From Alphaproteobacteria bacterium (GTDB lineage: Bacteria > Pseudomonadota > Alphaproteobacteria > UBA6615), in assembly GCA_017643325.1 (NCBI GenBank), contig JAEPNS010000177.1:1-6956 (forward strand): a DNA stretch of 6,956 bases, given 5' to 3'. Position 1 is the stretch's first letter, and every line of letters begins with the position of its first letter. The notes below the pieces were generated by a model. It was not told the DNA's origin, did no database searches, and saw only the letters and a list, made by a program, of their open reading frames with translations. Position numbers and translations under genes: made by a program. Of this stretch, positions 1 through 5,567 are shown in pieces.

Positions 1-1176
1 GGCCACACGCTCGTCATCGACGGCAAGACCTACAAGCTGAGCCTCCTGCCGTCCGGCGTGGTCCGCAGCGGAAAGGTGAGCGTCATCGGGAATGGCGTCG
101 TGGTCGACCCCTGGGCGCTGCTCGGGGAAATCGACGCGATTGCCGAAATGGGCGTGGAGATCACCCCCGACAACCTCAAGCTTGCGGACAACGCCAGCCT
201 GATCCTTCCGCTGCACCCGTATCTCGATGGCGCGCTCGAGCAGGCGCGCGGCGCGGACAAGATCGGCACGACCGGGCGCGGCATCGGCCCGGCCTACGAG
301 GACAAGGTGGCGCGCCGCGCGATCCGGGTCTGCGACCTGGCCGACCGCGAGACACTTGGCCAGCGTGTCGACCACCTTCTCTTCCATCACAACGCGCTGC
401 TGCGGGGCCTGGGTGCGGATGAGATCGACAAGCGCGAATTGATGGACAAGCTGGGCGAGATTTCCGAACGGCTGCTGTCATATGCCGCGCCGGTGTGGAG
501 CTGGCTCGACGATGCGCGCCGCGACGGAAAGCGGATTCTCTTCGAGGGCGCCCAGGGCGCCATGCTCGATGTTGATCACGGGACGTATCCGTTCGTCACC
601 TCGTCCAACACCGTGGCGGGGCAGGCGGCGGCCGGATCCGGCGTCGCCCCCGGCGCGATCGGTTATGTGCTCGGGATCACCAAGGCCTACACGACGCGTG
701 TCGGCAGCGGGCCGTTTCCCACCGAACAGGACAACGAGGTCGGCGCGCGGCTGGGAGAGCGTGGACGTGAATTCGGCACCGTGACCGGCCGCCAGCGGCG
801 TTGCGGCTGGTTCGATGCGGTCATGGTGCGCCAGGCGATCCGTGTGGGCGGCATCGACGGGATTGCGCTGACCAAGCTGGACATCCTCGACGGCTTCGAG
901 GAGATCAAGGTCTGCACGGGGTATCGGCTGCGCGGCGAGGAGATCTCGGTGTTTCCTGCCGGCATTCGGGACCAGGCCGAGGTCGAGCCGGTGTACGAGA
1001 GCCTGGACGGCTGGCAGGACAGCACGGCAGGGGCGAGAAGCTGGGCGGAGTTGCCCGCCACGGCGGTGAAGTATGTGCGCCGCGTCGAGGAACTGATCGG
1101 CGCGCCGGTCGCCCTGCTCTCCACGAGCCCGGAGCGGCTCGACACGATACTCGTTCGCGACCCCTTCGCAGACTAA
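1..1176 (+). CDS. purA: Adenylosuccinate synthetase (partial, 5' end outside window)
   Basis: This enzyme catalyses the GTP-dependent joining of IMP and L-aspartate to adenylosuccinate, the first committed step from IMP to AMP, in the cytoplasm. The reading frame is open from base 1 and 391 residues are visible. The first residues, GHTLVIDG, align with the region around catalytic His41 of the E. coli enzyme, so about 40 residues are missing, including the P-loop (GDEGKGK). Visible family motifs are GTTGRGIGPAYEDK (from visible residue 89), LFEGAQGAMLDVDHGTYPF, the aspartate-binding loop VTGRQRR (261-267) and the guanine-recognition motif TKLD (291-294). The estimated full length of about 431 residues is normal for the family. 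The gene ends with TAA at 1174-1176, and no T-rich terminator follows, so read-through into the LOV gene is possible. Any start codon inside the window, such as GTG at 58, would be an artefact of the truncation. Confidence 0.97.
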   Translation, partial: GHTLVIDGKTYKLSLLPSGVVRSGKVSVIGNGVVVDPWALLGEIDAIAEMGVEITPDNLKLADNASLILPLHPYLDGALEQARGADKIGTTGRGIGPAYEDKVARRAIRVCDLADRETLGQRVDHLLFHHNALLRGLGADEIDKRELMDKLGEISERLLSYAAPVWSWLDDARRDGKRILFEGAQGAMLDVDHGTYPFVTSSNTVAGQAAAGSGVAPGAIGYVLGITKAYTTRVGSGPFPTEQDNEVGARLGERGREFGTVTGRQRRCGWFDAVMVRQAIRVGGIDGIALTKLDILDGFEEIKVCTGYRLRGEEISVFPAGIRDQAEVEPVYESLDGWQDSTAGARSWAELPATAVKYVRRVEELIGAPVALLSTSPERLDTILVRDPFAD

Positions 1177-1267
1177 AAAAACAGCGCGAACCGGGGAACC
1201 TCGACGTCGCCTGGCCGTTCTACGTGCTGGCGAGGTGTAGCCGCAGGTGCGGATACCGGGGGTTTCC

Positions 1268-1810
1268 ATGGCCAACCGCAGCTCACGAATCCAGATTTCC
1301 CTTTCCGAGGAAGAAACCGGCCTGATCGACGACTGGCGGTTCCAGAACCGCATTCCGAGCCGAGCGGCAGCCATCCGCGAGCTCATCGGGCGGTCCATCG
1401 ACAGCGCGCCGTTGCGCCAGGACGCCAACGTGAGTTCGCGCGACATCGGGGTGCGCAACAGCGCCCTGCAGCGCGAGGGACGCCCGACCTTCTCGGTGTG
1501 CGACGCGCGCGCGCCCGACACGCCGCTCATCTATGTCTCCCAGGCGTTCTGCGACATGTGCGAGTACCGAGCGGATGAAATGCTTGGCCGCAACTGCCGC
1601 TTCCTGCAGGGACCGATGACCCGAAAATCGGCCAAGGAGGAGCTGCGCGCCGGGATCGAGAATGCCGCGCCCGTCGAGGTCGAGCTCGTCAACTACCGGA
1701 AATCCGGGGTTCCCTACCTCGTGTCCGTGCGTGTCGAGCCCGTGTTCATGCCCGAAGACGACCGTCCCATGCTCTTCGTGGGTACGCAGAGATACCGCGG
1801 CGAAGCCTAG
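1268..1810 (+). CDS. Ribbon-helix-helix/LOV fusion: candidate blue-light-responsive transcription factor
   Basis: This 180-residue protein has two recognisable domains. Residues about 5-45 form a ribbon-helix-helix (MetJ/Arc-type) unit: strand RIQIS (7-11), helix A about 13-27, a turn, then helix B starting in SRAAAIREL (31-39). RHH proteins bind DNA as dimers through the strand. Residues about 75-176 form a LOV (PAS-type flavin) domain with GRNCRFLQG (107-115), where Cys110 is the expected FMN-adduct cysteine. Asn142 of NYRKSG and Gln174 of VGTQ are flavin contacts kept from the family. The second conserved Asn (FWN in phototropin LOV2) is Val152. The chain ends six residues after Gln174, so there is no C-terminal J-alpha helix. 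ATG 1268 is preferred because the RHH strand then sits at the N-terminus and a GGGGG run (1258-1262) precedes it. GTG 1247 would add seven residues. The inferred role is light- or redox-controlled DNA binding; targets are unknown. Confidence 0.9.
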   Translation: MANRSSRIQISLSEEETGLIDDWRFQNRIPSRAAAIRELIGRSIDSAPLRQDANVSSRDIGVRNSALQREGRPTFSVCDARAPDTPLIYVSQAFCDMCEYRADEMLGRNCRFLQGPMTRKSAKEELRAGIENAAPVEVELVNYRKSGVPYLVSVRVEPVFMPEDDRPMLFVGTQRYRGEA

Positions 1811-1838
1811 CATTGGCGCCTTCGGCACCGTCCTGCCG

Positions 1839-1853
1839 TTAACCATCCGTTAC
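1839..1853 (+). promoter_or_regulatory. Candidate CtrA binding box
   Basis: The sequence TTAACCATCCGTTAC matches the alphaproteobacterial CtrA consensus TTAA-N7-TTAA except at the last base, and it also contains the related TTAACCAT form in full. TTAA is uncommon in DNA this GC-rich, and I noticed no other TTAA in the window. The box centre lies about 30 bp before the start site predicted from the possible -10 at 1864-1869, where activating CtrA sites usually overlap the -35 region. The downstream target would be the pseudokinase/membrane-protein pair. CtrA binding is inferred from the motif only. Confidence 0.5.
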
Positions 1854-1881
1854 CCCCTTGCGCTCTACTCTCGCGGGATGC

Positions 1882-1897
1882 GGCGTGTTGCGACGCC
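1882..1897 (+). repeat. Short inverted repeat in the pseudokinase leader
   Basis: GGCGT-N6-ACGCC is a perfect 5-bp inverted repeat ending 20 bp before ATG 1918. It could be a leader hairpin or a protein site, but arms this short occur often by chance in GC-rich DNA. Confidence 0.25.
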
Positions 1898-1917
1898 ACG
1901 AAACCGGGCAGTTGAGC

Positions 1918-3969
1918 ATGAGCGAGGCGACCTTACACAGTGAGCTCGAAGGCGACGGAGCGGCGCAGGCCGGCCCGCCCGAAAGCGTGCCTGCCGAGGA
2001 GATCGTCCTCGCCGGCCGCTACAAGATCCAGCCCGGCGTCGTCCTCCCGCACCTGAACACACCCTCGGCGCGCGCCTACGTCACTCTCGATACGGAGAAT
2101 CCGAAGGCCGCTCTCTATGCGCTGGTTCTCGACCGGAACGTGCCGGCGCGCCACCACGCGATCATCAACTCCAAGCGCGTTGACCATGAAGCCATGCTGA
2201 AGCCCGTTCGCTGGGGACGCATCGACTGGACACCGACCGGGCAGGAGGAAATCGCCATCGTCCTGCCCCAACCGCCGGGCCAGCCGCTCATGCAGGGCCT
2301 GGAGGACACCGTACAGCCCTGGTTCGTGCGTGACATCAAGCGCGATCTCGTCGGGCCGGTCGTCGAGCTGCTGCGGCGAATACACGACGTCAACCTGACC
2401 CATCGCAACCTGCGGCCGACCAACCTGTTCCGAAACCCGGAAGACGGCTCGGTCGTGCCGGGCCAGATCTACAGTTCGCCGGCAGGATACGACCAGCCGC
2501 ACCTCTTCGAGCCGATCGAGCGGGCGCAATGCCATGCCCTGGCGCGCGGAACGGGTGATGCCGCCGACGACATGTACGCGCTGGGCGTAACAATCCTGAT
2601 CCTGGCGCTCGGGCATAACCCGGTCGCCGGACTCGACCCTGAAGAAGTGCTGCGGCGGCGAATCCAGCTCGGCAGCTATAGCGCCCTGCTCGGAGACAAC
2701 AAGCTGCACACCGACCTTGCGCCGGTCGTGCGCTCGCTTCTGCGTGACGATGCGCATGAACGCTGGGGAGTCTCCGACCTCTCCAACTGGGCACAGACCG
2801 GTCGGGTAAACCCCTCGCAGCCAAGTCCTGTCGTGCGCGCCGACCGCCCGTTCGAATTCGACGGCGAGGAGGCACTGACAGCACGCGAACTGGCCCACCT
2901 GCTGTCGCGGAACTGGAGCGAGGCGTCGAAGGTCGTGACGACCAGCAATATCGAACACTGGGTCGACCGCAGCCTGAAGGATCGTGACCTCACCAAGGAA
3001 ATCGGCGAGTGTTCGCAACTCGAGCGTCACGGGCCGAAACGAATGACGCCCGACCTGCTGCTGTCGCGCGTGCTGACGAAGCTGGACCCGGCGGGCCCGA
3101 TCCGGTTCCGTTCCGTCGTTGCGATGCCGGACGGCCTCGCGACCGCAAACATACCGGCGCTCTGGGACAAGGGCATGGCCCGTGACCTCACCGACCTTAT
3201 CGCGGGCAAGATTACGAGCTTCTGGCACGAAGCCCAGGCGCGTCCCAAGCCGTGGATGATTTCCGCGACCGAGGTCGCGGAAAAGATGTCGGTCTTCCTG
3301 TCACGGACAGGCGTGGGTTTCTCGATCGAGCGGAGCGCCTATGAACTGAACCCCGCCCTGCCTTGCCTGAGCCCGTTGCTCCGGAGCAGTGCGCCACTCC
3401 AGGATCGCGAGCTAATCGAGACGATGGAACGCCACGCAGGGGACGGGAACTTCCTGTTCGACAGGCATATCGCGGCGTTTCTCGGGGCGCGGATCGCCGG
3501 CAGCGTCGACCGGGAACTGACGGAGATAGGAAACGCTGACGAGGAATCCGCGCGCCGCATCGCACAGTTGCGCCTTCTTGCCTATGTCCAGTCCAAGAAC
3601 AGCTCGACGTCGGCCAAGAAGCTCTACGCGATGTTCCTTGAACATCTCGAGCCGGTGCTGAACGAGTACCGCAACGTCCCCATGCGCGAGAAACTTCGCC
3701 GCGCCGCGCGCAAGGCGGCATCGCGCGGGAACCTCAACGATCTCGTGCGGATCGTCGACAACCGGAAGAACCGGGCCTGGGACCAGCGCGGCTTCGAGTA
3801 CGCGCGTCGGCGCCACGCCCAGCTCGAACGGAGCATCCATCGGCTGACAAACGATGCCACGATGCTGCACCGGCAGTCGCAGCGGTTGGGCCACCGGATC
3901 TCTGCCAGCATTGCCAGCATGGTGGCCGTGGCGACCGCCGCGGTCCTTGTTTTGATGTATACGGGCTAG
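1918..3969 (+). CDS. Tail-anchored pseudokinase-domain protein of unknown function
   Basis: This 683-residue protein starts with a kinase-fold domain (about 33-290). HRNLRPTN (162-169) is the catalytic-loop equivalent, GQEEIAIVLPQPPGQPL looks like the hinge region, and DMYALGV (218-224) matches kinase subdomain IX. Key catalytic residues are missing: the HRD aspartate is Asn164, the ATP-anchoring lysine position of YALV (67-70) is Val70, there is no glycine-rich loop, and no DFG is found in 170-195 (QIY at 183-185 aligns there). It is therefore very probably a pseudokinase. Residues about 290-625 are a charged, mostly helical region I do not recognise. Residues 629-660 form a heptad pattern (L636, I640, L643, A647, L650, S654, L657), leading straight into one membrane span (661-681) with only two residues after it. 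Arg/His residues before the span suggest that the bulk is cytoplasmic. ATG 1918 is chosen over TTG 1858, which would add 20 unconserved-looking residues and overlap the CtrA-like box region. The gene lies 4 bp before the membrane-protein gene. Confidence 0.85.
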   Translation: MSEATLHSELEGDGAAQAGPPESVPAEEIVLAGRYKIQPGVVLPHLNTPSARAYVTLDTENPKAALYALVLDRNVPARHHAIINSKRVDHEAMLKPVRWGRIDWTPTGQEEIAIVLPQPPGQPLMQGLEDTVQPWFVRDIKRDLVGPVVELLRRIHDVNLTHRNLRPTNLFRNPEDGSVVPGQIYSSPAGYDQPHLFEPIERAQCHALARGTGDAADDMYALGVTILILALGHNPVAGLDPEEVLRRRIQLGSYSALLGDNKLHTDLAPVVRSLLRDDAHERWGVSDLSNWAQTGRVNPSQPSPVVRADRPFEFDGEEALTARELAHLLSRNWSEASKVVTTSNIEHWVDRSLKDRDLTKEIGECSQLERHGPKRMTPDLLLSRVLTKLDPAGPIRFRSVVAMPDGLATANIPALWDKGMARDLTDLIAGKITSFWHEAQARPKPWMISATEVAEKMSVFLSRTGVGFSIERSAYELNPALPCLSPLLRSSAPLQDRELIETMERHAGDGNFLFDRHIAAFLGARIAGSVDRELTEIGNADEESARRIAQLRLLAYVQSKNSSTSAKKLYAMFLEHLEPVLNEYRNVPMREKLRRAARKAASRGNLNDLVRIVDNRKNRAWDQRGFEYARRRHAQLERSIHRLTNDATMLHRQSQRLGHRISASIASMVAVATAAVLVLMYTG

Positions 3970-3973
3970 GCCG

Positions 3974-4528
3974 ATGGCGAAGAAAAAAAACGCCAAGGTC
4001 GATGCGAAGGCAAATTCGGGCGGCGCCGCGCGGCGCGGCGGAGCGGGCAACACCTACCTGATCACCGTTGTGAGCTTTGTTGTTGTCCTTCTGGCGATTT
4101 TCGCGGCACCGGCGCTCCTGGTGTTCGCGGTCGGAATGGTGCCGTCGCTGGTCGCCTGGATGATCGACCGAACGCCGGGGCACAACGTCACCGTCACGGT
4201 CGCGGCCATGAATTTCACGGGCGTGGCGCCCTTCGTCGCGGAACTTCTCATCGCCGGGGCCACGATGGTGCGCGCCACGGCAATGGTCACGGATGTCTTC
4301 GTGCTGGCACTTATGTACGGCGCGGCGGCGGCCGGCTGGGTTCTTCTCACGGCGATGCCGAAGGTCGCGTCGGTCTACATCAGCGTCCGCAATGAAGCGC
4401 GGGTCCAGGTCATGCAGCGCGAACGCAAGCGGATTGTCGAGGAATGGGGCCCGGACGTCAGGGATGCGCCGGCAGCACGCAAGCCTGCCGGACCGAAGCG
4501 CTCGAAGGAACGCCTGGAACCCGTTTGA
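3974..4528 (+). CDS. Small integral membrane protein, putative partner of the pseudokinase
   Basis: I do not recognise the family of this 184-residue protein. The first 26 residues are Lys/Arg/Gly/Ala-rich (MAKKKNAK). A hydrophobic stretch at 27-64 is long enough for one extended span or a tight two-span hairpin. A moderately hydrophobic segment lies at 79-98 and a clear span at 107-127. The C-terminal part is basic and helical, with a notable VQVMQRERKRIVEEWGPDVR segment (144-163), then a Pro/Lys-rich tail. The positive-inside rule suggests that both termini are cytoplasmic if the number of spans is even. The start lies 4 bp after the pseudokinase stop, and the only SD-like bases (TAGG) overlap that stop, so translational coupling is likely. 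The pair is thus probably co-expressed and may form a membrane complex, but that is inferred from gene order only. Confidence 0.85.
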   Translation: MAKKKNAKVDAKANSGGAARRGGAGNTYLITVVSFVVVLLAIFAAPALLVFAVGMVPSLVAWMIDRTPGHNVTVTVAAMNFTGVAPFVAELLIAGATMVRATAMVTDVFVLALMYGAAAAGWVLLTAMPKVASVYISVRNEARVQVMQRERKRIVEEWGPDVRDAPAARKPAGPKRSKERLEPV

Positions 4529-4537
4529 GCCGGCAAT

Positions 4538-4558
4538 GAACCGGGACTCCGCCGGTTT
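4538..4558. terminator. Hairpin between convergent genes, possible bidirectional terminator
   Basis: GAACCGG and CCGGTTT (4538-4544 and 4552-4558) form a 7-bp stem with one G-T wobble and a 7-nt loop. It lies inside the 33-bp gap between the converging membrane-protein gene and rpoH. Neither strand has a T-run after the stem, so a classic intrinsic terminator is not supported. A Rho-assisted or 3'-end-protecting role is possible. Confidence 0.4.
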
Positions 4559-4561
4559 CGC

Positions 4562-5461
4562 CTAAGCGACTTCCGCGGCGGCGACCTGTTGCTCGATCGC
4601 GAGGTTCTTCATCGCCTTCTGGAGCTTTTCGAACGCCCGCACCTCGATCTGGCGCACCCGCTCGCGGCTGATGTCGTATTCCTGCGACAGGTCTTCCAGC
4701 GTGACCGGGTCCTCGCGCAGGCGGCGCTCGGTGAGAATGTGGCGCTCGCGCTCGTTGAGGGCGTCCATCGCCTGGTTGAGCAGTTCGCGGCGCTTCTCCA
4801 GTTCGTCCTGCTCGACCAGCTCGATTTCCTGGCTGTCCGACTCGTCCACAAGCCAGTCCATCCACTCGCTGTCGCTCTCGCCGTCTTTCCGCAGCGGTGC
4901 GTTCAGTGAGCCGTCGGGCCCGGCGAGGCGGCGGTTCATCTGCACGACGTCGTTTTCCGAGACCTTCAGTTCACGGGCGATATACTCCACCTGCTCCGGC
5001 GGCAGGTCACCTTCGTCCAGCGCCTTGAGCTGGCCTTTCATGCGCCGCAGGTTGAAGAACAGCTTCTTCTGCGCCGCGGTGGTGCCCATCTTCACGAGGC
5101 TCCACGAGTGCAGGATATATTCCTGGATCGACGCGCGGATCCACCACATCGCATAGGTGGCGAGGCGGAAGCCCTTGTCGGCGTCGAACTTCTTCACTGC
5201 CTGCATCAGGCCGACATTGCCCTCCGAGATCAGTTCCGCGACCGGCAAGCCGTAGCCGCGGTAGCCCATCGCGATTTTCGCGACCAGGCGCAGGTGGCTG
5301 GTGACCAGCTTGTGGGCGGCCTCGGTGTCCTCATGCTCTTCCCAGCGCTTGGCGAGCATGAACTCCTCCTCCGGCTCCAGCATCGGAAATTTCCGGATTT
5401 CCTGCAGGTAGCGCGACAGGTTGCCTTCAGGCGTGAGCGAGGGAAGTTGTGGTGTCGCCAT
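4562..5461 (-). CDS. rpoH: RNA polymerase heat-shock sigma factor RpoH (sigma-32)
   Basis: This sigma-70-family factor directs RNA polymerase to heat-shock promoters (chaperones, proteases). It has 299 residues, normal for alphaproteobacterial RpoH. Region 1.2 is at about 13-40. Region 2 runs from SHLRLVAKIA (55-64) through GNVGLMQAVKKFD and the -10-recognition segment FRLATYAMWWIRASIQEYIL (98-117). The diagnostic RpoH box QKKLFFNLRR is at 131-140. Region 3 is at about 150-180. Region 4 has LNERERHIL (235-243) and the -35-binding helix-turn-helix at about 253-273 (SRERVRQIE). The ATG at 5461 is preceded by the SD-like GGGAGA at 5476-5471, with about 9-nt spacing. It lies 106 bp downstream of the pseudouridine synthase gene on the same strand and has its own candidate promoter in the gap. 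It converges on the membrane-protein gene. Confidence 0.97.
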   Translation of the reverse strand: MATPQLPSLTPEGNLSRYLQEIRKFPMLEPEEEFMLAKRWEEHEDTEAAHKLVTSHLRLVAKIAMGYRGYGLPVAELISEGNVGLMQAVKKFDADKGFRLATYAMWWIRASIQEYILHSWSLVKMGTTAAQKKLFFNLRRMKGQLKALDEGDLPPEQVEYIARELKVSENDVVQMNRRLAGPDGSLNAPLRKDGESDSEWMDWLVDESDSQEIELVEQDELEKRRELLNQAMDALNERERHILTERRLREDPVTLEDLSQEYDISRERVRQIEVRAFEKLQKAMKNLAIEQQVAAAEVA

Positions 5462-5477
5462 GGTCGATTGTCTCCCG

Positions 5478-5496
5478 CCGGCCGCGGATGCGCCGG
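5478..5496 (-). other. Possible hairpin beside the rpoH ribosome binding site
   Basis: On the minus strand, CCGGC-N9-GCCGG forms a 5-bp GC stem ending one base before the SD-like GGGAGA (5476-5471) of rpoH. It could limit ribosome access. In E. coli, rpoH translation is controlled by temperature-sensitive mRNA structure, though that structure is different. Evidence here is the local inverted repeat only. Confidence 0.25.
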
Positions 5497-5535
5497 TTCA
5501 ATCCCGAGAACGTGGATTTGTCATGATAGGTTTCA

Positions 5536-5563
5536 AATATGGCGTCTTTCTGAAGAACTTCAA
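5536..5563 (-). promoter_or_regulatory. Candidate rpoH promoter, sigma-32-like with overlapping sigma-70-like elements
   Basis: On the minus strand, TTGAA (5563-5559) is followed after 14 nt by CGCCATATT (5544-5536). The E. coli sigma-32 consensus is CTTGAA, 13-17 nt, CCCCATNTA, so both halves and the spacing fit well. The same DNA also reads as TTGAAG, 16 nt, CATATT, a fair sigma-70 promoter. The predicted start is near 5528, giving a leader of about 65 nt. The element begins 4 bp after the upstream gene's stop codon, so rpoH probably has its own promoter. Autoregulation by RpoH is reported in other alphaproteobacteria and would fit. Confidence 0.5.
5551..5562. repeat. Short inverted repeat over the rpoH -35 element
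   Basis: TGAAG-N2-CTTCA is a perfect 5-bp dyad that overlaps the candidate -35 TTGAA (5563-5559). A protein bound here would compete with RNA polymerase. The arms are short, so chance is a real alternative. Confidence 0.3.
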
Positions 5564-5567
5564 TACT

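Larger units (their letters stand above)
1811..1917 (+). promoter_or_regulatory. Intergenic leader of the pseudokinase gene pair
   Basis: This 107-bp gap follows the RHH-LOV stop codon and has no convincing T-tailed terminator. It holds a CtrA-like box (1839-1853), a possible -10 element TCTACT (1864-1869; five of six match TATACT) and a short inverted repeat (1882-1897). If the -10 is real, transcription would start near 1876 and leave a leader of about 40 nt. The two pseudokinase-module genes could therefore have their own promoter, be read from the LOV gene, or both. The -10 assignment is weak on its own, and no good sigma-70 -35 hexamer sits at the right distance, which is typical where an activator occupies that region. 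Confidence 0.4.

Noticed and set aside
1177..1235. Terminator after purA
   Set aside because: CCTCG (1199-1203) and CGAGG (1231-1235) could pair, but the loop is long and no T-run follows.
1190..1261. ACCGGGG repeated at 1190-1196 and 1255-1261 as a possible RHH operator before the LOV gene
   Set aside because: A 7-base GC match 65 bp apart is expected by chance here, and the flanks do not extend the repeat.
1247..1267. GTG 1247 as the start of the RHH-LOV protein
   Set aside because: It adds seven residues before the RHH strand and has only a distant SD-like sequence; ATG 1268 gives the usual RHH N-terminus. The alternative is not strictly excluded.
478..1530. Long minus-strand open frame of 350 codons opposite purA and the LOV gene
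   Set aside because: It is a shadow of two well-supported plus-strand genes; its translation is Arg/Ala/Pro-rich with no domain, as expected in GC-rich antisense frames.
1878..1943. Possible upstream peptide ORF (21 codons) overlapping the pseudokinase start
   Set aside because: No good ribosome binding site, no recognisable sequence, and chance ORFs of this size are common.
1918..2800. Annotation as an active serine/threonine protein kinase
   Set aside because: The catalytic Asp, the ATP-binding Lys, the glycine loop and the DFG are all absent, so an active-kinase call would be misleading.
1933..3228. Minus-strand open frame of 431 codons opposite the pseudokinase gene
   Set aside because: The plus strand carries kinase-fold motifs and a plausible membrane anchor; the antisense product shows no domain and is composition-driven.
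5516..5538. ATTTG-N13-CAAAT inverted repeat near the rpoH start site
   Set aside because: Five-base AT-rich arms with a wide spacer in a locally AT-rich stretch; not distinguishable from chance.
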